Origin: Desulfocapsa sp050291935
GTDB taxonomy: Bacteria > Desulfobacterota > Desulfobulbia > Desulfobulbales > Desulfocapsaceae
Length of the DNA: 64,000 bases
Direction of reading: 5' to 3'
NCBI GenBank assembly: GCA_050291935.1
Contig: JBNKKR010000014.1
Span: 1 to 64,000 of the forward strand
Of the stretch, positions 16,849-25,909 are shown piece after piece. Under the pieces are notes generated by a model. That model was not told the DNA's origin. It saw only the letters and a program-made list of their open reading frames with translations, and did no database searches. A program made the position numbers and the translations under genes. Each line of letters begins with the position of its first letter. The first letter of the stretch is position 1.

Positions 16849-17585
16849 ATAGTTTTCAAGGACAACGTGTGGTCATTACCGGTGCCAGCCGGGGAATTGG
16901 CAAGGCAATAGCCCTTGCATTTTTACATAAGGGTGCAACCGTCATCGGTGTTTATGGCGGCAACCATACCTCTGCTGAGCAATGCAAAGAAGAATGTTTA
17001 TCCTTTGGGGATAAATTTGAACTCCACCAATGTGACGTGGCAGATGCAAAGCAGGTTGAAACCTTCTATCAATATATTGAAGAACGTTTTGATTCCATTG
17101 ATGTTCTTATCAATAACGCCGGGATTAGAAAAGATAAGCTTCTGGCAATGATGGATCACGACAGCTGGCAACAGGTTTTGGACATTAATCTCGGTGGCAC
17201 CTTCAACATGTGTAAACATGGTGTTTTGCTGATGCTTAAACAAAAATATGGCCGGATTATCAATATTAGTTCCCCCGTTGCCCACTTAGGTTTTGCAGGC
17301 CAAACAAACTATGGCGCATCAAAGGCTGGACAAGTCGGCTTAACAAGGAGCCTTTCTAAAGAAATTGCTAAAAAGAAGATCACCGTTAACTGCGTTGCTC
17401 CTGGATTTATTGACACAGAACTGATTGCAGATTTGTCACCAGAACAGATCAAAGCCTATAAGAAGAGCGTTCCCATGCGTCGTTTTGGCAAGGTTGAAGA
17501 AGTTGCCGCCGCTGTCCTCTTTTTGGCATCAAAGGAGGCCTCATATATTAGTGGAAGTGTGTTGGAAGTAAGTGGAGGTCTATAG
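16845..17585 (+). CDS. 3-oxoacyl-ACP reductase, FabG-like SDR
   Basis: This 246-residue short-chain dehydrogenase has the NADP-binding TGASRGIGKA (12-21), NNAGI at about 90, the catalytic serine in ISSP, YGASK as the YxxxK pair, and the PG motif VAPGFIDT. It would reduce the 3-ketoacyl-ACP made by the ketosynthase. It starts inside the stop codon of the previous gene and ends 3 bp before the dehydratase gene. Confidence 0.92.
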   Translation: MNSFQGQRVVITGASRGIGKAIALAFLHKGATVIGVYGGNHTSAEQCKEECLSFGDKFELHQCDVADAKQVETFYQYIEERFDSIDVLINNAGIRKDKLLAMMDHDSWQQVLDINLGGTFNMCKHGVLLMLKQKYGRIINISSPVAHLGFAGQTNYGASKAGQVGLTRSLSKEIAKKKITVNCVAPGFIDTELIADLSPEQIKAYKKSVPMRRFGKVEEVAAAVLFLASKEASYISGSVLEVSGGL

Positions 17586-17588
17586 GCC

Positions 17589-18029
17589 ATGGATAAAATG
17601 CAAGACATTATGGCCATTATCCCCCATCGCCCCCCCTTCCTCTGGGTGGATAAAATCATTGAATCCACTGCGACTTCCATTGTTACTGAAAAAAAAGTTG
17701 CCGAAGATTTAGATGTTTTTACAGGACATTATCCACTCCATCCAATTCTTCCGGGGGTATTACTCTGTGAGGGACTTTTCCAGTCCGGGGCGATTCTAAT
17801 TGCGCTGCTTACCCAAAAGGAAAAAACATCGCCTGCGGGGGTCCCTGTGGTTACCAGGATTGAAAATGCAAAATTTAAACGCCCGGTGGGGCCAGGGAAT
17901 ACGCTTACCATGCAGGTAATTCTTCAGGAAACACTGAGTAATGTCTGGTTTTTAAAAGGTATATCAAGGGTTAAGGGAAAAGTTGCTGCAAAGGTAAATT
18001 TTTGCTGCACTTTGGCCCAACTTCCGTAA
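17589..18029 (+). CDS. 3-hydroxyacyl-ACP dehydratase, FabZ-like hot-dog protein
   Basis: The 146-residue protein has the FabZ marks IPHRPPFLWVDKI near the N terminus and FTGHYPLHPILPGVLLCEGLFQ, which holds the catalytic His and the Glu of the hot-dog active site. It dehydrates hydroxyacyl-ACP and completes the elongation cycle encoded in this cluster; no enoyl reductase is present, so double bonds could be retained. It is the last gene of the cluster and is followed immediately by a palindromic repeat. Confidence 0.9.
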   Translation: MDKMQDIMAIIPHRPPFLWVDKIIESTATSIVTEKKVAEDLDVFTGHYPLHPILPGVLLCEGLFQSGAILIALLTQKEKTSPAGVPVVTRIENAKFKRPVGPGNTLTMQVILQETLSNVWFLKGISRVKGKVAAKVNFCCTLAQLP

Positions 18030-18030
18030 C

Positions 18031-18178
18031 TAGTGACTGTCCATAAATGGCCCTTTTGCCCGATTTCTGCGTCGCTACGAAAAATAAAAATGCTCACATA
18101 TGCCTAATATGCTGCGCTTTTTATTTTTCTAGTCTCCTTGAACTCGAACAAAATGACCTATTTCTGGACAGACACTAA
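18031..18178. repeat. 148 bp nested palindromic element, copy 1
   Basis: The ends are imperfect inverted repeats: TAGTGACTGTCCATAAAT on the left and, read on the other strand from the right, TTAGTGTCTGTCCAGAAAT. Inside, AAAAATAAAAATGC and GCTTTTTATTTTTCT form a second dyad around the core ACATATGCCTAATATGCT. The element at 49394-49540 has the same length, the same TGTCC ends and nearly the same core. It has no coding capacity and sits right after the dehydratase stop codon. It resembles a REP or MITE family. Confidence 0.75.
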
Positions 18179-18231
18179 CTAAAATCCTTTATGGTGTCCA
18201 AACATATCCAACCGACATTTGCTTTGGACGG

Positions 18232-18260
18232 TTGATCTTTTTGTTAAGGCAAACTATAAA
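18232..18260 (+). promoter_or_regulatory. Sigma-70-type promoter for the tol operon
   Basis: TTGATC and TATAAA are 17 bp apart, about 50 bp before the tolQ start. A short dyad (CAACCG/CGGTTG) overlaps its upstream side. Confidence 0.55.
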
Positions 18261-18310
18261 ATAGTGGTGCTTAGCAAAATCCATTTCTTTACTTTTAAAG
18301 GGAACCTGAA

Positions 18311-19012
18311 GTGCAACTCTCAATTTCAAATATGATCCTCCATGCCGGTCCTGTTGGGCAGACTGTTATGCTTACCCTGCTCCTCTTTTCCCTCGTTTCC
18401 TGGACCATTATTTTTATGAAAAGCCGACTGTACCGAAAAGCAGTTCGTCAGTCCGATGCATTTGTTGAAGCGTTCTGGTCCTCAAAGACGCTAAACGATG
18501 CGGAAGATGCCGCCAGAGAATTTCCCTTAAGCCCCGAAGCTGCTGTTTTTACTGCTGGCTTCGCTGAGCTTCAAAAAATAAATAAAATCAGAAATTTAAA
18601 AGATAGCGGTAAGAGTAATGAACCCCTTGAAATGCAACTTGCCACCATGGATAATCTCAAGCGGGCCATTAGAAAGGCTGAATCCCAGGAAGTTGCCAGT
18701 TTAGGCAATAATCTTCAATTTCTTGCCACAACCGGTTCTGCGACCCCTTTTATAGGCCTTTTTGGTACTGTTTGGGGCATCATGGCATCTTTTCATGATA
18801 TTGGACTTCGTGGTTCTGCCTCCTTAGCTGTGGTTGCTCCCGGTATCTCTGAGGCGCTTGTTGCAACTGCGGCAGGACTGGCCGTTGCTATCCCTGCCGT
18901 TATTGCCTATAATTTTTTTGCAAACCGACTGGTTGAGATTGAAAGTGAAATGCAAAATTTTTCCACCGATTTTTTAAACCTTGTGGAAAGAGACCTGCTG
19001 AGCAGAGTATAA
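18311..19012 (+). CDS. tolQ: TolQ proton channel subunit
   Basis: The 233-residue protein of the MotA/TolQ/ExbB family has an N-terminal membrane segment (about 12-36), a long cytoplasmic stretch and two C-terminal segments (about 135-165 and 175-200) with the family block ATTGSATPFIGLFGTVWGIM. With TolR it uses the proton gradient to energise TolA in envelope constriction at division. The start is GTG with AAGGGAACC upstream. First gene of the tol operon; ExbB is the alternative, but the tolB and cpoB neighbours favour TolQ. Confidence 0.92.
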   Translation: MQLSISNMILHAGPVGQTVMLTLLLFSLVSWTIIFMKSRLYRKAVRQSDAFVEAFWSSKTLNDAEDAAREFPLSPEAAVFTAGFAELQKINKIRNLKDSGKSNEPLEMQLATMDNLKRAIRKAESQEVASLGNNLQFLATTGSATPFIGLFGTVWGIMASFHDIGLRGSASLAVVAPGISEALVATAAGLAVAIPAVIAYNFFANRLVEIESEMQNFSTDFLNLVERDLLSRV

Positions 19013-19024
19013 GGAAGATAGTCT

Positions 19025-19444
19025 ATGGGTTTCAATACGGGAAGGTCTAGAAGTGGGTTGGTGTCAGAAATCAATGTGACCCCACTTGTGGATGTTATGC
19101 TGGTACTTTTGATCATATTTATGGTCACCGCCCCAATGATGACCCAGGGGCTTGAGGTTGACCTTCCTGAGACCACGGCAAAATCCTTGCGACAAAAAGA
19201 AAAGCCTATCATCATTACCCTTGAAAAAGATGGTCAACTCAGTATAAATAAAACAAAAGTGAGTATGCCTCTTTTTAAACAGCAACTCAAACAACAATTT
19301 ACCAAGGACAAGGAACAGCCCATCTTTCTAAAGGCCGATAAAAATGTTGCCTATGGTACCGTGGCAACAGTTATGGCTGAGGTAAAGGCCGCCGGTTTTG
19401 AAAAACTGGGCATGATCACTGAGCCTAAACCAGACTCTGACTGA
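19025..19444 (+). CDS. tolR: TolR/ExbD-family protein
   Basis: The 139-residue protein has the family N terminus SEINVTPLVDVMLVLLIIFMVTAP, whose membrane helix contains the proton-relay aspartate, and a periplasmic domain after it. It partners TolQ. It lies 12 bp after tolQ and 2 bp before tolA. Confidence 0.92.
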   Translation: MGFNTGRSRSGLVSEINVTPLVDVMLVLLIIFMVTAPMMTQGLEVDLPETTAKSLRQKEKPIIITLEKDGQLSINKTKVSMPLFKQQLKQQFTKDKEQPIFLKADKNVAYGTVATVMAEVKAAGFEKLGMITEPKPDSD

Positions 19445-19446
19445 TT

Positions 19447-20367
19447 TTGAACAACGATTACTCCATAAATGCACGTTCAATTGGCTGGAAAATCCCCTTT
19501 AATCTGGCAGTATTGTTTCATGCCTGCGTAGTTTTATCTGCGATAATTCTTCCAAAATACTTACAGCAAAGAACAGAACTTCCTGATTTCACATCGGTAA
19601 ACCTTATAAATATAGCAGAACCCATGCCGGAAGCACCCGTCATGCCAGCTCCTTCTGCCAAGACACCAGAGCCCGCACAAGAAATCCCTGTGGTTCCCAA
19701 GGTGGAAAAAATTGCCTCTGTTGCGCCCATCGCAGAAGAAGTAAAACCAGTACAGACAGAAGCTGCGCCCAAGGCAATATCCATTAAGCCCTTAAAACGT
19801 AAAATTAAGAAAAAGGTTCCACCCGGTCGCAGTACCGAAGATATTGAAAGAAAAAGACGGCTTGTGGAACAAAAGAAGGCCCTTGCCAGACAACAGGCAC
19901 TGGAAGCACAAAGCAGAAGACTACAGGAAGAAGCAAAAAGGCAACGCGAAATTGCTGAAGCTGAAGCAAAACTTGCTGCCGAGCAGGCGCTTTCCATGTT
20001 AAAACGATCACTCAAAGCCGAAGCTGCGGCTGGCAACACTTCCCAGAGAAGCAGTGCAGGCGGTGGCAGCACAAGTGTTCTAGAAGCTCAATATTTTTCT
20101 TCAATTTTTGATCATCTCCATAAATTTTGGGCACTACCCAAGGTCAAACAATGGGATCCTCAGCTCCACGCCATTGTGGTTATTACCATAGGGAGTAATG
20201 GAAAAATTCTCAAACATCATTTTGAAAAACGCTCGGGAGATCGCGTTTTTGACCAGTTTGTCAACAGAACCATCCAGGATGCAGACCCTTTACCTGGTAT
20301 TCCCAAAGCCCTTAGGAAAAATCAATTCACCATAGGGCTTCGCTTTAAACCTGGACAGATACAATAG
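19447..20367 (+). CDS. tolA: TolA-like energy transducer
   Basis: The 306-residue protein has one N-terminal membrane helix (about 15-36), a Pro/Ala-rich stretch (55-115), a charged coiled coil rich in Ala, Glu, Lys and Arg (about 120-195), and a C-terminal TonB/TolA-like domain (about 210-306). This is the layout of TolA, which spans the periplasm to reach the outer membrane. The start is a TTG two bases after the tolR stop. The sequence alone cannot exclude TonB, but the operon supports TolA. Confidence 0.85.
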   Translation: MNNDYSINARSIGWKIPFNLAVLFHACVVLSAIILPKYLQQRTELPDFTSVNLINIAEPMPEAPVMPAPSAKTPEPAQEIPVVPKVEKIASVAPIAEEVKPVQTEAAPKAISIKPLKRKIKKKVPPGRSTEDIERKRRLVEQKKALARQQALEAQSRRLQEEAKRQREIAEAEAKLAAEQALSMLKRSLKAEAAAGNTSQRSSAGGGSTSVLEAQYFSSIFDHLHKFWALPKVKQWDPQLHAIVVITIGSNGKILKHHFEKRSGDRVFDQFVNRTIQDADPLPGIPKALRKNQFTIGLRFKPGQIQ

Positions 20368-20426
20368 TAAATCGGTTCATTGTATTTTAAATAGTATTAT
20401 TTATGCCATAACCATAGAGCGTAGCT

Positions 20427-21713
20427 ATGAAACTTCGTATTTTCACATCTCTTCTTTTTATTCTTCTTGCCTTTCCGGTTTTTGCCGAAACTAAAGACCT
20501 TGTCTACCTTGACATCACCTCGCCGGATGCGAGAAAGGTGAATATTGCTGTACCTTGGTTTGTCAACAAACAAGCGCCTGACCAGCTACAGCCTTTTGGC
20601 AAGGAACTAGCAGAAATAGTAGGCAAAGCTTTGGAGTTTCATGGGATTATATCGTTAATCCCCGGGGATCAATACGGCAATCGCCAGAATAGTGATTGGA
20701 AAAGTATAGGGGCCGATTTTGTTGTTCAGGGAACATATACCGGCACAGCAAAGGGCATTGTCCTTGAAATTCGATTATTGGATGTCGCCGCCGGTGATAT
20801 GCTTATGGGAAAACGCTATAACGGTACCACCAATAAACGTAATGATATGCTCTTTCGTTTTAGCAATGCGGTGATCAAAGAACTCACCGGCAAAGATGGA
20901 ATAGCTGCCAGTAAGATCGCTTTTGTGTCCGATAGAACAAACGCCAAAGAGGTCTATTTCACCGATATATTAGGACTGCAAATACGACAAATCACCCGTC
21001 ACAAAAATCTGGTTGTATCTCCTCGTTTTGTTCCGGGTGGAAACTATCTCACCTATACTTCCTATCACTCCGGCAACCAAAACCTCTATATCACCGATCT
21101 TTCTCAATCCAGTACAACAAGGCCCCTATCAAGACGAAAAGGGATGAATCTTGCCCCTGCCTGGTCACCGGACGGAAGACGAATGATTCTTACGTTAAGC
21201 AAGGACGGCAATCCTGATTTGTTCCTCATGGACCGAAAAGGCAAAATTCTCAAACAATTGACCAGACGTTCCGGGATTAATGTTTCTCCAACCTGGTCAC
21301 CAGATGGAAAAAAAATCGCCTTTGTTTCCGATAGAAGCGGTAAACCGCAAATTTACGTGATGAACCTCAAAACGGAAGCAGTACAACGCATTACCTTTAA
21401 AGGACATGAAAATGCGGAGCCCGACTGGTCGCCTGTTGAGAATCTACTCTGCTATTCAAGTCTTGTTGAGGGAAAATATCAAATTTTCACCATTGCTCCC
21501 GAACCCGGTGCAATTGCAAACCAGGTCACTACCGGAACCGGACATCACGAATCCCCCAGTTGGTCGCCCGATGGAAAACAGATACTTTTTTCACTAAGGG
21601 AAGACAAAACACAAAAGATTTATGCTATTATGAAAAATGGTAGCTATATGAGACAACTGTTCACCCTTTCAGGTAACCAGACCTATCCACGCTGGGCTGC
21701 CCAGGAAAGATAA
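20427..21713 (+). CDS. tolB: TolB periplasmic beta-propeller protein
   Basis: A signal peptide (1-20, ending FPVFA) precedes the TolB N-terminal domain and a C-terminal propeller with repeated WSPDG-type motifs (APAWSPDGRRM, SPTWSPDGKKIAFVSDRSG, EPDWSPVEN, SPSWSPDGKQILF). The 428-residue length is typical. TolB works between TolA and Pal in the envelope. It is followed by cpoB at 35 bp, with no pal gene between. Confidence 0.95.
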   Translation: MKLRIFTSLLFILLAFPVFAETKDLVYLDITSPDARKVNIAVPWFVNKQAPDQLQPFGKELAEIVGKALEFHGIISLIPGDQYGNRQNSDWKSIGADFVVQGTYTGTAKGIVLEIRLLDVAAGDMLMGKRYNGTTNKRNDMLFRFSNAVIKELTGKDGIAASKIAFVSDRTNAKEVYFTDILGLQIRQITRHKNLVVSPRFVPGGNYLTYTSYHSGNQNLYITDLSQSSTTRPLSRRKGMNLAPAWSPDGRRMILTLSKDGNPDLFLMDRKGKILKQLTRRSGINVSPTWSPDGKKIAFVSDRSGKPQIYVMNLKTEAVQRITFKGHENAEPDWSPVENLLCYSSLVEGKYQIFTIAPEPGAIANQVTTGTGHHESPSWSPDGKQILFSLREDKTQKIYAIMKNGSYMRQLFTLSGNQTYPRWAAQER

Positions 21714-21748
21714 TTGCTCTATTCCTCTACAAAACGCACAGACATCCC

Positions 21749-22756
21749 ATGAAAAAAAAATATATCACTCCACTCGTTGTCATTGGCCTTCTTCCACTCC
21801 TTAGCAGTTGTGCATCTCAGCAAGATGTACAGACACTGAACTATCACGTTCGGACCATCAATAAAAAGCTGGAGGACATGAAAGTCAATACGGTTGATCA
21901 GATGCAGCAGCGACAGGCTAATTCTTCCGGCATAATTGATGAGCTGCAAAAGGATATTCTTAGGTTGAAATCGCAACTGGAAGAGAATGCCCATATGAAT
22001 CGTATGCTTCAGGAACAGAATAAGGAATTGCAGCTTGCCATTGAGAATATCAGTTCTACTCAGGAAGAGTTACTCAACGCTAAATTTTCTGAGCTGAACG
22101 CGAGAATTGCCACTCAAAATGAATCGTTGCAGGCAATTCAAAAGGCCAGGGTTCAAGAAGCAAAAAGAAGGTCCCAGGCAGCAACCAGAGCTGCAGAAGA
22201 GGCAATGCGCAAAGCCCAGGCTGCGAAAGCTTCGCAATCAGCATCTACTGACCGGCAGGGTATTTTACATATCCAACCCCTTGCCAAAAAACGGATGATT
22301 CATCAGGAAGCAAAACCAGTTGCACACACAGCTCTTCCAGAACAAAAAAAGGTTGGCACCACACCAGCATCGGTTCCAACTCCCGTTGAACTTGACAGTT
22401 ATTCGGTTGCCCAGCAGAAATATCGTGATGGTGACTTTAGTGGTGCTTACCAACTTTTTGCCAAAAACGCTGAAAATAAATCAGACAAAGAAACGGCCAT
22501 CAGGGCTCGTTATATGATGGGTGAATCACTTTATAAGCAGGGACAATTTGATCAGGCAATAATCCAATACCAAAAGATCATCACCAACTATCCCGGAAAT
22601 CCACAAGCTGCAAAGGCCTTACTCAGGCAAGGAGATTCGTTTGAACAACTCTCTGATAAGGAGACGGCAAAAATTATCTATAAAAAATTAACCCTTGCTT
22701 ACCCAACTTCCCCCGAAGCAGAGACAGCGAAAAAGAAAATGGCGGCACTCCAATAA
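21749..22756 (+). CDS. cpoB: CpoB/YbgF-like Tol-Pal system lipoprotein
   Basis: The signal sequence ends with the lipobox LLSSC (Cys at about 21), so this protein is probably lipidated; enteric CpoB is instead a soluble periplasmic protein. A coiled-coil trimerisation-like region (about 30-150) leads to an Ala/Lys-rich linker and three C-terminal TPR repeats (about 215-335) with YRDGDFSGAYQLFAK and YPTSPEAETAKKKM. CpoB links peptidoglycan synthesis with outer-membrane constriction. It ends the tol operon; tlyA follows at 24 bp. Confidence 0.88.
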   Translation: MKKKYITPLVVIGLLPLLSSCASQQDVQTLNYHVRTINKKLEDMKVNTVDQMQQRQANSSGIIDELQKDILRLKSQLEENAHMNRMLQEQNKELQLAIENISSTQEELLNAKFSELNARIATQNESLQAIQKARVQEAKRRSQAATRAAEEAMRKAQAAKASQSASTDRQGILHIQPLAKKRMIHQEAKPVAHTALPEQKKVGTTPASVPTPVELDSYSVAQQKYRDGDFSGAYQLFAKNAENKSDKETAIRARYMMGESLYKQGQFDQAIIQYQKIITNYPGNPQAAKALLRQGDSFEQLSDKETAKIIYKKLTLAYPTSPEAETAKKKMAALQ

Positions 22757-22780
22757 AAGGGTTTACCCAACCGTATCAGA

Positions 22781-23533
22781 ATGGAAAAAATACGCCTTGA
22801 TGAACTAGTGCTACGCACAAAACTCTGTGACGACATAGACCAGGCAAGGCGTCTTATCATCGCAGGAGAGGTCTTTATTGGTGCAAACCGGGCAGATAAG
22901 GCCGGAATGCTCTTCCCCATTACGGCAGCACCTTACCTTAAGGAGAAATGCCCCTTTGTTTCCCGTGGGGGATACAAGCTTGACGGTGCATTAAAGAGTT
23001 TTTCGCTTTCCCCCAAGGGATATACCTGCCTTGATATAGGGGCTTCAACGGGAGGCTTCACCGATTGTCTTCTGCAACATGGTGCGAAAAAAGTTTATGC
23101 AGTTGATGTTGCTTATGGAATGCTTCACTGGAAGCTCCGCCAGGACAAACGAGTTATAGTGATTGAACGGTTTAACGCAAGAAATATTAGTAGTGCACAA
23201 ATACCTGAAAAAATAGATCTTGTGGTAATTGATGCCGCCTTTATTTCACTCACCAAACTGCTCCCTCCTCTCCTGCCACTCTTGGTAAGATCCGGGACCA
23301 TTATTTGCCTTGTCAAACCACAATTTGAGCTTGCAAAAGAATATATTCCAAAAGGCGGTGTGGTAAGAAAAAAAGAGCATCACCAACAGGCCATTGACAA
23401 GATTGTATCCTTTGCTTTGCACCTTGGACTTGATGTATCCGCGCCTGCCAACAGCCCAATTCTTGGTCCCAAGGGGAACAAGGAGTTTCTCTTACAAATG
23501 AGGGTTAAGCCTCTTTCTCAAGTCGATCAATAA
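22781..23533 (+). CDS. tlyA: TlyA-family rRNA 2'-O-methyltransferase
   Basis: The 250-residue protein has an N-terminal S4 RNA-binding domain (MEKIRLDELVLR...ARRLIIAGEVFIG) and an FtsJ-like methyltransferase domain with SAM motif CLDIGASTGGFTDCLL and VVIDAAFISL. Members methylate ribose of 16S/23S rRNA; the historical name hemolysin is misleading. The last 29 bp overlap the convergent BepA-like gene. Confidence 0.9.
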   Translation: MEKIRLDELVLRTKLCDDIDQARRLIIAGEVFIGANRADKAGMLFPITAAPYLKEKCPFVSRGGYKLDGALKSFSLSPKGYTCLDIGASTGGFTDCLLQHGAKKVYAVDVAYGMLHWKLRQDKRVIVIERFNARNISSAQIPEKIDLVVIDAAFISLTKLLPPLLPLLVRSGTIICLVKPQFELAKEYIPKGGVVRKKEHHQQAIDKIVSFALHLGLDVSAPANSPILGPKGNKEFLLQMRVKPLSQVDQ

Positions 23534-24923
23534 GGGCCATCGTCTCTTCCACATCTTTCTTTTTATCCACGGGTAAAGTTTTGTCGTGCAGAGCCTTGGC
23601 AAGGGATTCACGGGCAAGCTTGAGTTTTCCTTCATAAAGATAGTACTTTCCAAGATAATAGGATGATACAGCGTTTTCTCCCTGTTCCGTCTTTACTTTT
23701 CCAAGTTCAAAATAGAGCTGTGAATAAAACGGCGTTGCATTCTTTAATTCTTGAAAATAGTGTTCTGCCTTTTGCAGATCACCAAGTTGATGATAGACCC
23801 GTGCTAGTTGAAAGATTGCCCAATGATCATTTCTATTCTTATCATGGCCTTGCCTAATAAGATTTAATGCTTTTTCCAGGTTTCCATCCTCCATTTCAAC
23901 CAGCCCCATATCCACCAAAAGAATTGGCCTGTCCGGAAAAAAATCAATAACCTGCTGGAGTCGTTTCCTCGACGATTCCAAGTTGTTTTCGAGGCGATCT
24001 AGCTGTGATAGACCGTATAGGACCATAATACGGCTTTCCGGGGAAAGGGATTGATTTGTAAGTTTTCCGTTATACATATTTCTTAGTACCTTGCCATCTT
24101 TTACCAGGGAAAGCATCCGATAGCGCATACGAGAAAAGGAAAAATTGTCTGTTTTCTTAAAATCTTCAGGCTGTTGTTCTTCATAGTCTATCAATGACTG
24201 CACATAATCAAGTCTGCTTGCAGGATCAGGGTGGGTCATCAAATATTGAGGTACATTGTCTCCCAATGAATAGCGACTGATTCGTCGCATTACCCGTAAC
24301 ATATCTACCTGGCCCTGGGGAAATCTTCCCATTTTCTTCATCCATCCATAGGCCAAAAGGTCTGCCTCTTCCTCCGCTTCCCTTGAAAAATGCAAACTTG
24401 CTGTTTGCCCAGCGGCCAGGGAACCAGCCAACAGCGCTTGGCTGAGCTCTCCAGCGCCAAGGGCGATACTTGCCAAGGCAAGCACGGAGGTAGCCACTGT
24501 CACCTTTGTATTCTTATCAATTCCCTTGGCAATATGCCGTGATACGACATGCCCAATTTCATGGGCAAGGACCGATACCAATTCATCTTCGGTTTCCATC
24601 TTTTCGATAAGCCCCGTGTAAAAGAAAATAAGGCCTGATGGTGCAGCAAAGGCATTAAACTGGGATGATTGAATAATGCTAAAGTGATAGTCAAAATATT
24701 GTACTCCGGCAACTTCAAGGACCTCATCACCCAACATATTGATATATTGATCAATATCAGGATCGTCAAGGAGCGAAAAGGCCTGCCGGATCTGATACAA
24801 AAGTTGTTCCCCAAGCTCCTTTTCTTCTCCAATACTAAGACCATACACATGGGATGCACATGTCCCTAAAAAAAAGCTGCAAAGCGTTACAAAGAGAATA
24901 CATTTACGTAAAACAATCTTCAT
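23505..24923 (-). CDS. BepA-like M48 metalloprotease with TPR repeats
   Basis: A signal peptide (about 1-28) precedes an M48 protease domain with the zinc motif HEIGHVVSRH (His121, His125; Glu122 catalytic) and a downstream SREAEEEADLLAYGWM segment that supplies the third ligand. The C-terminal half contains several TPR motifs, as in BepA/YfgC, a periplasmic protease that checks outer-membrane protein assembly. It starts in a 4 bp overlap with oleD, behind a GGAGGGG binding site, so it is co-expressed with the ole genes. Length 472 is normal. Confidence 0.9.
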   Translation of the reverse strand: MKIVLRKCILFVTLCSFFLGTCASHVYGLSIGEEKELGEQLLYQIRQAFSLLDDPDIDQYINMLGDEVLEVAGVQYFDYHFSIIQSSQFNAFAAPSGLIFFYTGLIEKMETEDELVSVLAHEIGHVVSRHIAKGIDKNTKVTVATSVLALASIALGAGELSQALLAGSLAAGQTASLHFSREAEEEADLLAYGWMKKMGRFPQGQVDMLRVMRRISRYSLGDNVPQYLMTHPDPASRLDYVQSLIDYEEQQPEDFKKTDNFSFSRMRYRMLSLVKDGKVLRNMYNGKLTNQSLSPESRIMVLYGLSQLDRLENNLESSRKRLQQVIDFFPDRPILLVDMGLVEMEDGNLEKALNLIRQGHDKNRNDHWAIFQLARVYHQLGDLQKAEHYFQELKNATPFYSQLYFELGKVKTEQGENAVSSYYLGKYYLYEGKLKLARESLAKALHDKTLPVDKKKDVEETMALIDRLEKEA

Positions 24924-25909
24924 TCCACCCCTCCGGCAAGTAAGCGTTCCAATCCTTCTTTTGTGCTGATTGTTGGCTCATAACCAAGTTCATCTCTCGC
25001 TTTTTCAATGGAAAAATAGTGCGATTTGGCAAGCTGCTCCGCAAGAAAACGGGTCATTTTCGGCTCGTTTTGTATAGACAATAGTCCATACAAAGCTTCA
25101 AGGAACGCGCCTCCTAAATACGCCACCACATACGGGACTTTTTTACGAATTGGTTCAACCTTAAAGAGGCCAAACAGCTCATCTACCCAGTCCCAGAGGT
25201 TGACCGGCTCTCCCTGAGAAATAAAATAGGCCTCTCCTGCAGCGGTCGCGCTTGTCTCAAGATTGTTTGCAGCAAGAACGTGTGCAGTGGCAACATTTTC
25301 AACATAACTGATATCCACTAAGTTTCGGCAATTCCCCACCTTCTTAAGTTCCCCCATACGTCCTCTCTTGAGTAAGCGTGGGATAAGATGGGGATCCCCA
25401 GGCCCCCAAATCAGGTGAGGACGTATGGCACAAGTCTTTAGTTGTTCGCCATTGGCCGCTATTACTTTTTGTTCGGCTATGATTTTTGTTTTTGCGTAAT
25501 GACAAAGTCCCTTTTTTCCATAATGAAGACTCTCATCACCATTTTCTATGTCCTTTCCGTTAAACACAACTGAAGGAGTGGAGGTATACACAAGGTTCTT
25601 CACATTGGCTGCAAGGCAGGCAGCTATTACATTTTCAGTGCCAATGACGTTTATCTTGTAATAGTCATCCCATTTTCCCCAAATCCCGGCAAGGGCTGCA
25701 ACATGAAAAACTGTATCAACACCCTGGATGGCACCAAAAACCGCTTCACGATCGGTGATATTACATTCTATACACGCAGCACCACTATCTATAACCTTCT
25801 GATATCTATTTCTCCCTAAAACAATAACTTCTATTCCTAAAGCCAGTAGCTGCCGGACAATGCTAAAGCCGACAAAACCACCACCACCGGTTACCAGTAC
25901 TCTTTTCAA
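24920..25909 (-). CDS. oleD: OleD-like NAD(P)-dependent reductase
   Basis: This 3-beta-hydroxysteroid dehydrogenase/epimerase-type SDR begins VLVTGGGGFVGFSIVRQLL and has the catalytic YxxxK pair in CHYAKTKIIAE. With OleC and OleB next to it, the likely reaction is reduction of 2-alkyl-3-oxoalkanoate to the beta-hydroxy acid in long-chain olefin synthesis. I place the start at the TTG at 25909: GGAGGG lies 5 bp upstream and TTGA overlaps the oleC stop. A longer frame from the ATG at 25939 would add ten unconserved residues. Confidence 0.85.
   Translation of the reverse strand: MKRVLVTGGGGFVGFSIVRQLLALGIEVIVLGRNRYQKVIDSGAACIECNITDREAVFGAIQGVDTVFHVAALAGIWGKWDDYYKINVIGTENVIAACLAANVKNLVYTSTPSVVFNGKDIENGDESLHYGKKGLCHYAKTKIIAEQKVIAANGEQLKTCAIRPHLIWGPGDPHLIPRLLKRGRMGELKKVGNCRNLVDISYVENVATAHVLAANNLETSATAAGEAYFISQGEPVNLWDWVDELFGLFKVEPIRKKVPYVVAYLGGAFLEALYGLLSIQNEPKMTRFLAEQLAKSHYFSIEKARDELGYEPTISTKEGLERLLAGGVE

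Noticed and set aside
22781..23533. Hemolysin
   Set aside because: TlyA was historically named so, but the S4 plus FtsJ layout is that of an rRNA methyltransferase.
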